From NCBI RefSeq assembly GCF_000829455.1, contig NZ_JXAK01000022.1:1-64000 (forward strand): a stretch of 64,000 bases of DNA. The letters run 5' to 3'. The position numbers and the translations under genes were made by a program. This document shows positions 34,105 through 42,881 of the stretch, in pieces. The DNA is from Gordoniibacillus kamchatkensis. GTDB lineage: Bacteria > Bacillota > Bacilli > Paenibacillales > NBRC-103111. Numbering within the stretch: the stretch's first letter is position 1; each line of letters begins with the position of its first letter. The notes beneath the pieces are model-generated. The model was given only the letters and a program-made list of their open reading frames with translations. It did no database searches and was not told the DNA's origin.

Positions 34105-35559
34105 ATGGAGCAGACCAAGCTTTGCTTTTTCGACGACTACTGGATAGATTTCAGAAAAGGTACGGTGCGCAGGTGGTTCGAGCCGACGTTCGCTTCTTCG
34201 TTCCGCGATCCGGATTTCATGGCCAATTCGTACTGCTCGGCGGCGTGGTGCCCGGAAGCGGGAAAGTACCGGCTATGGTACGAGGTATCCCCGGACTTGG
34301 CCGACGACGGAGTGCGGTATCTCGCGCTTGCGGAAAGCGATGACGGCATTCATTACACAATTGCGGAAACCAATAACCGGGAAGAGAAGCGCATGCGCCA
34401 CATCGTGTTCGATGGCGTCAACGGTCTGCACGGCACGTCCGTCATCCGGGATTCATATGAGCAAGACCCGGCGAAGCTGTACAAATGTGTAACTATGACC
34501 CGCATGGGCGACCGCAAGCTCAAGCGGGCTTCAAACGAACCTGCCGGAAGCACGGATGCTTTCCCGGTCGTGCTGGCGTTTTCCCCGGACGGCATTCATT
34601 GGACGGAGCGCCGTGATTTGGTCGCCCATCCGTACACGAGCGACGCGTTTAACGGTCTCTTTTATAATCCGTTAAAGCAGCACTACAGCTTAATCTTGAG
34701 GGGCGGGTACGTGGATCGGCGCATCGCGATGCGCACCTCCAAAGATCTCCAAGCATGGTCGGATCCGTTTGTGATTATGCATCCGTCGCCGTCCTACAAC
34801 AGCGATGCGACCGAGATGCAATTTTACAGTATGTGGGCCGGCTGGATGAACGGCACGTTCTTAGGGCTGCTGTGGCGGTTTTACACGAGTCTGACGGATA
34901 TGGACTTCTCCAAAATGTGGGGCTACATGGAAACCGAGCTCGTATACAGCTATGACGGACTTTACTGGATGCAAACCTCGGGCAGGCCGGTGGCGGAACG
35001 TCCACTGCCCCCCCAATACGGCTGCGCGCAGCTGTCGTTAATGGGGATGCACGAAAACAGGACCGGCGATGAATATATTTTGTACGGAAGCGGCGCCAGA
35101 TTCATACACGGCACTGCGGCAACGAACAGGCAGTTCACGGATAGGCTGAAAGGCGATTCTATGGCGACCGTCTTTTTCCGCATCCGGAAGGACGGCTTCT
35201 GCGGCATCGAGGGACTAGGCGTAGGCGCAAACGTCATCACCAAGCCGATGCAGTTCGTCCGGCCGGAGCTGAGCATGAACATCCGCGCCAATGTCGGGTA
35301 TGTCCGATTCGGCTTGATGGAAAAGGACGGAACGTTCTTCGAGGGCTTCTCCTTCGACGACTGCATTCCGTTTGAGGGTGACAGTTGCGCCGTCGTGCCA
35401 ATGTGGAAGGAGCATAAGCTGGAGGAGCTGCTGGGCGAGCAGGTACGGGTTGCGGTCGAGCTGAACGGAGCCATCCTGCACGCCATGAACGTATGCGCAA
35501 GGCCTTACATCCGCCAGCCGCAAGCCAGCTTCAGCGATCCGATGGCCGTTTCCGAATAA
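34105..35559 (+). CDS. Beta-propeller glycosidase-like protein 3
   Basis: A 484-residue paralogue of the genes at 27997 and 29449. Blade motifs SDDGIHY, SPDGIHW, SYDGLYW; C-terminal GFSFDDCIPFEGD. No signal peptide. The strong pairwise similarity of the C-terminal block across all three genes, and the repeated 'S-x-D-G-[IL]-x-[WYF]' turns, define one family in this operon. GGAGGG precedes ATG 34105. Confidence 0.75.
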   Translation: MEQTKLCFFDDYWIDFRKGTVRRWFEPTFASSFRDPDFMANSYCSAAWCPEAGKYRLWYEVSPDLADDGVRYLALAESDDGIHYTIAETNNREEKRMRHIVFDGVNGLHGTSVIRDSYEQDPAKLYKCVTMTRMGDRKLKRASNEPAGSTDAFPVVLAFSPDGIHWTERRDLVAHPYTSDAFNGLFYNPLKQHYSLILRGGYVDRRIAMRTSKDLQAWSDPFVIMHPSPSYNSDATEMQFYSMWAGWMNGTFLGLLWRFYTSLTDMDFSKMWGYMETELVYSYDGLYWMQTSGRPVAERPLPPQYGCAQLSLMGMHENRTGDEYILYGSGARFIHGTAATNRQFTDRLKGDSMATVFFRIRKDGFCGIEGLGVGANVITKPMQFVRPELSMNIRANVGYVRFGLMEKDGTFFEGFSFDDCIPFEGDSCAVVPMWKEHKLEELLGEQVRVAVELNGAILHAMNVCARPYIRQPQASFSDPMAVSE

Positions 35560-35682
35560 GCGAATAATCGGAGCCGACCCGATATATGGAACATCGCTGA
35601 TTCATGCGCGCACGGGATTGATTGAGCATGGGGATGCGCTACACCTATATGCTCGACGAGCTGAACCCGGGAGGGAACCGTC

Positions 35683-37993
35683 ATGGACAAAAACTGGACA
35701 TTGAACGAGCGGGGCCGCCGCGCCGCACAGGAGCTCCTGCCGCAGCTGCCGGTCAAAATATTTGATATCCATGCCCATATTTACCGGACTCAGGATCTTA
35801 AAGCGGCAGGGGACAGCCTGTGGGCGGAAGGACCGAAGGAAGTACCGATTCGGGAATGGCGCGCCGGCTGGGAAGAGGTCGTGGGAGGGGAACGCTTGGC
35901 TGGGGGGCTGTTTTTTCCAGTCCCCATGCTTGCGGCGGATTTGCGGAGCCAGAACGATTATATCGTTAGCCAGCTGGAAAAGGAGCCGTCCAGCAGGGGG
36001 CTCATCATCGTCACCCCCGATGATAATCTGCAGCAGATAGCCGCTTACTTGGAGCACCCCCAAATTGCCGGTTTCAAAGTCTATCATATTTACAGCAACG
36101 AGAAGCCGACCTGGGGATCTTCAATTCGCGGCTTTTGCCCCGAGTGGGTATGGCAGGAGGCTGACCGACGAGGCATGGTCATCATGCTGCACATGGTAAA
36201 AGACCGGGCCATCGCGGATCCGGACAATGTGCGTGAGATTCGGGATATGTGTACGCAGTACCCGCACGCGAAACTCATATTGGCTCATGCCGCGCGCTGT
36301 TTTCATGCCCCCAATGCGAAAGGAATCTCCGCTTTGCGAGGGCTGGAAAATGTGTATTTTGACTCTTCGGCGGTATGCGAGCCTGAAGCCCTTAAAGTGA
36401 TTCTGCAGCAATTCGGGCCGCGGAAATTGATGTGGGGCAGCGATTACCCCGTTTCCCAGATCAGGGGCAAGTCCGTTACTGTGGGCGACGGCTTCGTATG
36501 GCTGGAGCCGGGCTTCGGCAAGTGGGATCAAACCGCGCATCTGGGCCGCCCGATTCTTGCCGGCATCGAATCGTTGCGGGCGCTGCTAACTGCAGCAGCC
36601 GATGTGGGACTAAACGAACAGGACCTGGAACATATTTTTTATTGCAATGCGGCGAGGCTGCTGCGGCTGGAGCCTGAACCCCGGAATGCGACGCAGGAGC
36701 TGTATGCGCACGCCAAGAAACGCATTCCCGGCGGCGTCCAGCTCCTGAGCAAGCGTCCCGAGAATATGGCTCCCGGAAAATGGCCGGCCTATTTCAGGGA
36801 AGCGAGAGGCTGCGAGGTTTGGGATATGGACGGCGTTCGTTACTACGACATGTCGACGACGCGTCGGATCTTGCCTGCTTGGATATCGCGACCCCGATGT
36901 GACCCGGGCCGTCGTCCGCAGAGTGAATATGGGAAGCATGTGCTCTCTGAACCCGCCGGAGGAAGTCGAGTTGGCCGATATGCTGTGCGGGCTTCACCCC
37001 TGGGCCGATCAAGTCCGTTTCACTAGGGGCGGCGGAGATGCAAGCGGCGTAGCGTTGCGAATTGCCCGGGCGACAACGGACCGCTCCGTTGTGGCGATCT
37101 GCGGGTACCATGGCTGGCAGGACTGGTATCTTGCCGCGAATCTGGGGGAGAATGACGCCCTGCGCGGCCATCTGCTTGCCGGTTTAAATCCGCTTGGCGT
37201 CCCCCGCGAGCTGCGCGGCACGGCTGTAACCTTCAAATATAACCATCGGGATGAGCTAAGCGCGATTATCGATCAATTCGGCGACAAGCTCGCAGCCGTT
37301 ATTATGGAACCTTGCCGCAACAAGGAGCCTGATCCGGGCTTCCTCCAGTTCGTTCGCGAGTCGACCCGGCGCTGCGGCGCGCTGCTCATTTTTGATGAAA
37401 TTACGATTGGCTGGCGCTTGGCGTACGGGGGTGCACATTTGAAGCTCGGCATTACCCCGGACATTGCTGTCTTCGCCAAAGCTTTAGGCAACGGGCACCC
37501 GATCGGTGCGGTCATCGGTACGAAAGCAGCTATGCGGGGAGCTCACGAATCGTTCATCAGCAGCACTTATTGGACGGAGAGCGTAGGACCCGCTGCCGCG
37601 GTGGCGACGTTACAAAAGCTGGGCAGTACGGATGCACCTGCACATGTGGCGCGGATCGGCAGCATGATCATGGAAAGCTGGCGACGTCACGGCGAGTCGA
37701 GCCGGCTTCCCGTACATGTTGAAGAAGGTTTTCCGTGCCTGGCCCATTTCAGCTTCAAACATCCGGAATCCGAGAAGCTGCGCACGCTGTATACCCAATT
37801 GATGCTGGAGCGCGGCTTCCTGGCGGGAACATCCATTTATCCGACCTTGGCCCATGAGAGTGATACGGTCGCTCTGTACGATCGGGCAATTGAAGAGGTG
37901 TTCGAGGAAATCGCCATCGCTTTGGATTCCGGAAATTTGGACGGGGCCATGCGGGGAGCAGTCGCCATGAGCGGATTTCAACGTTTAATCTAA
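35683..37993 (+). CDS. Amidohydrolase-class III aminotransferase fusion (frameshifted)
   Basis: About 770 residues when joined. Residues about 1-335 are an amidohydrolase_2 (TIM-barrel) domain: FDIHAHIY (HxH), GFKVYHIYS, IMLHMVKD, ILAHAARCF, MWGSDYP (Asp). From about 345 a class III aminotransferase follows: YAHAKKRIPGG, GYHGWQDWY, LLIFDEITIGWR (PLP Asp), FAKALGNGHPIGAVIG (PLP lysine). The frame break at about 36861, where 'acgacgcgtc' is two bases short of 'acgacgggcgtc', falls inside the aminotransferase and not at the domain joint, so the fusion is real in one gene. AGGGAACC precedes the ATG. Confidence 0.82.
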
Positions 37994-38151
37994 TCTGATT
38001 GTTTATGGTGCGAAACTGGCCGATCTATTCGCATGGATAATCCGGGCGCTTATTATTTCGACTTATCCCGAGATTCTGATCGGAACTTTGTTCAGAGAGA
38101 ACTGAAAGGGTTACTGGACAAGGCTCGGTCTCTTTCAAGTGATTCTTGGAA

Positions 38152-38181
38152 CCTCCCCAATTCAATTGGTGGAGGCTTTTT
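38152..38181 (+). terminator. Terminator ending the first catabolic block
   Basis: CCTCCCCAATT / AATTGGTGGAGG forms a near-perfect hairpin followed by CTTTTTG. The 437-base gap 37994-38430 otherwise holds only the GntR promoter. A 94-codon frame at 38033 spans this hairpin and is not taken as a gene. Confidence 0.8.
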
Positions 38182-38350
38182 GCCATGGAGTGCTGAATCG
38201 CAAGGTGTGGAATATGTAGGAAACGAGCTGTTAACAGATTCCAGTAAACCCTCATCCAAATCCGCATACAGAAGAACCGCACGAACTCAAAAAGGGTGCA
38301 CGTGGTTCATTACATGATCCCCAACCTTAAAAAAACATTTACAAAGCATA

Positions 38351-38379
38351 TTGTCAGAAAATTATATATAATATAGAAT
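38351..38379 (+). promoter_or_regulatory. Promoter of the second catabolic operon
   Basis: TTGTCA (38351-38356), a 17-bp spacer, TAGAAT (38374-38379): both boxes match sigma-A consensus at five of six positions. The surrounding AT-rich repeats (38360-38400) are where a GntR-type operator would be expected, but no clear palindrome was fixed. Confidence 0.6.
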
Positions 38380-38430
38380 ACATAATATAAAATATACAAT
38401 CGACTGATTGAATTGAAAAGGTGATAAGAA

Positions 38431-39138
38431 ATGTCCGAATCGATTAACAAACAATTCTTTATGGATAAACAAAATTTTAGCCATGATATCGTAGCGCTTA
38501 TTAAACAGCAGATTTTGAACGGCGAGCTAAGTCCCGGCGACCGCATCGTGGAGACAAGGTTGGCTCGGGAACTTGGCATCAGCCAAACGCCGGTGCGGGA
38601 AGCGATACGCCATCTGTCCGGGGAAGGAATCATCACGATCGTTCCCAACAAAGGACCTATTGTCAAAGCCCTCGAGAAAAGGGACGTATTTGAAATCTAT
38701 TCCTTGCGCGCCGTAATCGAAGGTCTGGCCATGAGGATGGCGACTCAGCTGGCGTCGGATCAAGACATTGCCGAGTTGGAAGCGTTTTATGACGAGATGA
38801 GGGCGAAGCTGCACGATGATACTGTAGATTCGCTGCTTGCAGACTCCCTCCATATTCATCAGACCATCATGAGATTATCGAATCATTCCAAGCTCATGAA
38901 AACGTACGAATCCATCTCTTTTCAAATTTCGATGGTCAACCGGATACTGGGCAAAGAATCGACCAAACAAAAAGAAGTCGATCAGCATCTGGAGTTAATC
39001 GAGGCGCTCGCTGCTAGGGACCCCGATCAAGCCGAGAAAACGATGAGACGGCATATTTACCGCTCCTATCGGGAATTTATCGATATGAAAGAAGAAGATC
39101 GTTGGGAGTACGGAGAACATTTATGGTTCGAGAAATAG
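38431..39138 (+). CDS. GntR family transcriptional regulator (FCD type)
   Basis: A 235-residue FadR-subfamily regulator. The winged helix (about 15-80) has LARELGISQTPVREAIRHLSGEGII. The FCD domain follows with EIYSLRAVIEGLAMRMA, HIHQTIMRLSNHSKL and the metal-binding histidines HLELIEALAARDPDQAEKTMRRHI. It is the first gene of the ribose-type importer operon and probably its local regulator. AAAGGTGATAAG precedes the ATG. Confidence 0.92.
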   Translation: MSESINKQFFMDKQNFSHDIVALIKQQILNGELSPGDRIVETRLARELGISQTPVREAIRHLSGEGIITIVPNKGPIVKALEKRDVFEIYSLRAVIEGLAMRMATQLASDQDIAELEAFYDEMRAKLHDDTVDSLLADSLHIHQTIMRLSNHSKLMKTYESISFQISMVNRILGKESTKQKEVDQHLELIEALAARDPDQAEKTMRRHIYRSYREFIDMKEEDRWEYGEHLWFEK

Positions 39139-39150
39139 GAGGGACGTAAA

Positions 39151-40653
39151 TTGGCCGATTCCGTTCTTGAAATGCGCCACATCTCCAAGGCGTTTCACGG
39201 GGTTCATGCGCTGAAAGGCGTTCATTTTGAAGTGAGGCGGGGTGAAGTTCATGCATTGATGGGGGAGAACGGGGCGGGAAAATCGACCCTGATGAGAATA
39301 TTGACGGGTCTCGTTCAACCGGATGAAGGGGACATCGTTTTTTACGGCCGGCCGCTTCCAATCGATTCGCCGCAAACCGCATTACGGCACGGTATCGCCA
39401 TGATCCATCAAGAGCTTAATCCCATTCCGGAAATGACGATCGCTGAAAATATTTTTCTGGGCAGGGAGCCCGAATACGGAAAAACGGGATTCGTCAATAA
39501 ACCGCTGCTCTTCCGCCAAACGGCGGAATTGCTCGATGAATTCCGGTTGAAGCTGGACCCTCGAACCAAAGTGAAGCAATTAAGCGTCGCCCAGAAGCAG
39601 ATGCTGGAAATTGTAAAAGCGGTTTCTTATAACGCCAGGCTGCTGATCATGGATGAGCCAACGTCGGCCTTGTCCGAGGAAGAAGTACAGACGCTGTTCC
39701 ATACGATTGAGAAGTTGAAGCAAAGAGGCGTCCCGATTGTTTACATCTCGCACCGGCTGGAGGAAATTTTCAAGATTGCGGATCGCGTGACGGTCCTAAG
39801 GGACGGCGAATACATAAGCACGACACGTATTGAAGCTTTGTCCAAAGACGAATTGATTACGATGATGGTGGGAAGACCTTTAAGCAATATATTTCCCAAA
39901 GAGGCGGCAAAAATCGGCAAGCCGATTCTGGAAGTGGAAAACTTGTCGCGGAGCAACGTATTCAGCGACATTCAATTCAACGTCCGCAGCGGGGAAATTT
40001 TGGGGATCGCCGGTCTCATGGGTGCCGGCAGAAGCGAAGTGATGAGAGCGATATTTGGGATCGACCGGTTTGATGCGGGAGAAATTCGAGTAGACGGTAT
40101 CCCTGCTCACATTCGCAAGCCTGCGGATGCGATTCGGTTAGGAATAGCATTGGTAACGGAGGACCGGAAGGAGCTTGGATTGGTGCTCTGCCGGTCGGTC
40201 AAGGAAAATATGACGTTGGCGAGCTTGAATGCGCTTTCCAATGGACTGTTCATCAACCGGCTTAGCGAGATCGCTGCGTGCAGCAAAATGACCGGGGACA
40301 TTACCGTCAAAATGAGCGGCCTTGACCAGACCGTTCAATCGTTAAGCGGCGGAAATCAACAAAAGGTCGTTCTCGCAAAATGGCTGATGCGGAAACCGAA
40401 GGTGCTCATTCTGGACGAACCGACGCGCGGCATCGACGTAGGCGCAAAGGCGGAGATCTATAGATTGATGTCCGATTTGGCTCGGGACGGAATGGCCATC
40501 ATCATGATTTCCTCCGAGCTTCCGGAAATTATGGGGATGAGCGATAGGATCCTTGTTATGGGTGAAGGACGAATTAAAGGCGAGTTTATGAGAGGGCAGG
40601 TCACGCAAGAAGAAATTTTGGAGTGTGCCATCGGAGGTGCCGGCATTGTATAA
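39151..40653 (+). CDS. Sugar ABC transporter ATP-binding protein (RbsA/MglA-like)
   Basis: A 500-residue protein with two nucleotide-binding domains. Domain 1: GENGAGKST, LSVAQKQM signature, LLIMDEPTSAL. Domain 2: the degenerate Walker A GLMGAGRSE, LSGGNQQK, LILDEPTRGIDVGAK. This layout is that of ribose/galactose importers. The TTG start at 39151 follows GGAGGG by seven bases. The permease gene overlaps its end. Confidence 0.93.
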   Translation: MADSVLEMRHISKAFHGVHALKGVHFEVRRGEVHALMGENGAGKSTLMRILTGLVQPDEGDIVFYGRPLPIDSPQTALRHGIAMIHQELNPIPEMTIAENIFLGREPEYGKTGFVNKPLLFRQTAELLDEFRLKLDPRTKVKQLSVAQKQMLEIVKAVSYNARLLIMDEPTSALSEEEVQTLFHTIEKLKQRGVPIVYISHRLEEIFKIADRVTVLRDGEYISTTRIEALSKDELITMMVGRPLSNIFPKEAAKIGKPILEVENLSRSNVFSDIQFNVRSGEILGIAGLMGAGRSEVMRAIFGIDRFDAGEIRVDGIPAHIRKPADAIRLGIALVTEDRKELGLVLCRSVKENMTLASLNALSNGLFINRLSEIAACSKMTGDITVKMSGLDQTVQSLSGGNQQKVVLAKWLMRKPKVLILDEPTRGIDVGAKAEIYRLMSDLARDGMAIIMISSELPEIMGMSDRILVMGEGRIKGEFMRGQVTQEEILECAIGGAGIV

Positions 40654-41632
40654 ACCATCGGTAGTTTCTGTTGTAAAACAAAGCGTGCATTCCATGAAAA
40701 GCAAACGCTCATCCTCGATTGTTCGAAAATACGGATTAGTTCTCGTTCTTCTTGCGGCTATTGTTTTTCTAAGTCTATTCTCTGATGCTTTCCTAACCTT
40801 GGATAATATCATGAATGTGCTTAGGCAAGTCTCCATTAACGGAATTCTGGCCGTTGGAATGACGCTCGTCATTCTTACCGCAGGAATCGACTTGTCGATC
40901 GGTTCCGTTATGGCGGTTGCGGCTGTCATCGCGGCAAGTATCGTTCACGTGAATCCGGGGTTAACCATCGTTGCAGTCATCGCCGGAATGATTGCCGGGG
41001 GACTGCTGTCCAGCGTTAGCGGCACGATGACGGCAAAGCTGAGCGTTGCCCCCTTCATTGCCACGCTCGCCATCATGACGGTCGCACGCGGCATCGCTTT
41101 AATTTACACGAACGGGAGGCCGATCGTTATCGAAGCGCCGTCGTTTTTGTTTTTAGGTCAAGGATCGATAGGGCCGGTACCTTTCCCCGTAATCGTATTT
41201 GCCGTTATTTGTGCCCTAGTGGCGATTCTTCTTAATAAGACCAAATTCGGCAGATATGTATACGCCATAGGCGGCAATGAAAATGCAACCAAGATATCCG
41301 GAATTAACGTGGCCAAAGTGAAGATTCTCGTCTATATAGTAAACGGCTTCTTGGCAGGCCTGGCAGGGGTGCTTCTGGCATCGAGAATCAGTTCCGGGCA
41401 GCCCAACAGCGGTCTAGGGTACGAGCTTGACGCCATTGCGGCGGTCGTCATCGGAGGCACCAGCTTATTTGGCGGGGTCGGTACGATTACAGGAACTATC
41501 GTTGGGGTATTGATAATCGGCGTCATTAATAACGGATTGAATTTGTTGGACGTGTCCTCCTATTACCAACAAATTGTGAAAGGATTAATCATTGCGGGAG
41601 CGGTCATTTTGGACCAGCGATCCAAAAGGTGA
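40646..41632 (+). CDS. Sugar ABC transporter permease (RbsC-like)
   Basis: A 328-residue permease of the BPD_transp_2 family with about ten hydrophobic segments. Diagnostic: NGILAVGMTLVILTAGIDLSIGSVMAV, VAPFIATLAIMTVARG, GRYVYAIGGNENATKISGI and GVGTITGTIVGVLIIGVINNGLNLL. The start at TTG 40646 has GGAGG eight bases before it and overlaps the ATPase stop; GTG 40625 is an alternative. Confidence 0.91.
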   Translation: MYKPSVVSVVKQSVHSMKSKRSSSIVRKYGLVLVLLAAIVFLSLFSDAFLTLDNIMNVLRQVSINGILAVGMTLVILTAGIDLSIGSVMAVAAVIAASIVHVNPGLTIVAVIAGMIAGGLLSSVSGTMTAKLSVAPFIATLAIMTVARGIALIYTNGRPIVIEAPSFLFLGQGSIGPVPFPVIVFAVICALVAILLNKTKFGRYVYAIGGNENATKISGINVAKVKILVYIVNGFLAGLAGVLLASRISSGQPNSGLGYELDAIAAVVIGGTSLFGGVGTITGTIVGVLIIGVINNGLNLLDVSSYYQQIVKGLIIAGAVILDQRSKR

Positions 41633-41711
41633 CGGTTACGGTGTCAGGTTATAATCGGATCGTTTGCAGATCCGCTTATACATATCACTCTTGGAGGAAG
41701 GGGTTTTTCCG

Positions 41712-42735
41712 GTGAAACGTAGTAAATGCTTCAAGTCCCTACTGTTCGTCTCGCTGCTGCTTCTCGTCATGGCAAGCTTGATGGGATGTGCAAGCAAACC
41801 GGCAAGCGGAGGGGCGCAAGGCAGCGCTGCAGGCGGTTCCAACGGCAAGACGGACAATGGGGCGAGCGGTGCGGGAGATGCGAAGAAGCAGTACAAAATC
41901 GGAGTCGCTGCGCAAGGGTTATCCCACGAATTCATCAAAGCTTTGGCCGAGTCCATGCAAAGCAAGGCGAAGGAACTTCATGTGAATCTGCAAATCATGG
42001 ACAGTGAAGACAAAATCGAAACCCAACTGAGCCAAGTCGACAGTCTTGTTTCGCAAAAAGTGGATGCACTCATATTGAACTCGGTCGACTTCGTCGGCTC
42101 TGGCCCCGCCGTCGACAAAGCCAAGAAAGCCGGTATCCCCGTAGTTGAAGTGATCACGTTTACCAAGAACGAGAATTACGACGTGTTTGTCGGAACGGAT
42201 CCCAAGCAATCGGGGGTCATGATGGGAGACTATTTGGCTAAAGCGTTAAACGGTAAGGGCAAAGTGGCATTGCTGCAAGGCCAGATCGGCCATTCGGCGG
42301 AAATTACAAGGGGTGCGGGGCTGAAGGAATCGTTGTTCGATAAATATCCCGACGTTAAGCTTGTCACGCAGCAAACGGCGAACTGGAACCGGGACGAAGC
42401 GCTGCGAATTTCGGAAGACTGGCTGCAAAGATTTCCGGACATCAATGCCATTGCCGCGCAAAACGATGAAATGGCCATGGGAGCCTTGCAAGCCGTCAAA
42501 GCATCCGGACGAAAAGACATTATCGTGTGCGGAATCGACGGAATCCCCGACGCCTTGCAAGCCGTCAAGGACGGACGCCTTGGCTCGACCATTCTGGATA
42601 ACGTAACCTCTGAAGGAAAACGAGCCGTCGAAGTCGCCGTAGGCCTGATCGAAGGCAAGAAGTTTAATAAAAAAAGAACTGGTAGACTACGTCCCGATTA
42701 CGAAGGACAATGTCGACCAGTATCTAAAAAAATAA
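41712..42735 (+). CDS. Sugar ABC transporter substrate-binding lipoprotein (frameshifted near the end)
   Basis: About 340 residues; periplasmic-binding-protein type 1 (RbsB) family. A lipoprotein signal ends in LMGC, then a Gly/Ser/Ala linker. The body has KIGVAAQGLSHEFIKALAESM, VDALILNSVD, GVMMGDYLAKAL and AIAAQNDEMAMGALQA. In the A-run 42669-42675 one A appears to be extra: the alternate frame gives KKELVDYVPITKDNVDQYL, the usual end of this family, stopping at 42735. GTG 41712 has GGAAGGGG upstream. Confidence 0.88.
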
Positions 42736-42787
42736 AACAAAAAATATCATCCCAACCCATTATATGATTTTCGCCATTTTTTTACAA

Positions 42788-42848
42788 CAGGCATGCTTTC
42801 CGCGGTTGCTCCTCCAAACGGAACGGGAAGTATGCCTGGCATCATTCC
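42788..42848 (+). other. Hairpin after the sugar-binding protein gene
   Basis: CAGGCATGCTTTCC pairs with GGGAAGTATGCCTG across a loop of about 33 nt, without a T-run. Like the hairpin at 23938 it follows a binding-protein gene and may uncouple its expression from downstream genes. Confidence 0.5.
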
Positions 42849-42881
42849 CGAGATCGGGATGTCTGTGTGAGGAGGGCGATC

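Noticed and set aside
38033-38317. 94-codon open frame after the aminotransferase fusion
   Set aside because: It runs through a clear terminator (38152-38181) and lacks a ribosome site.
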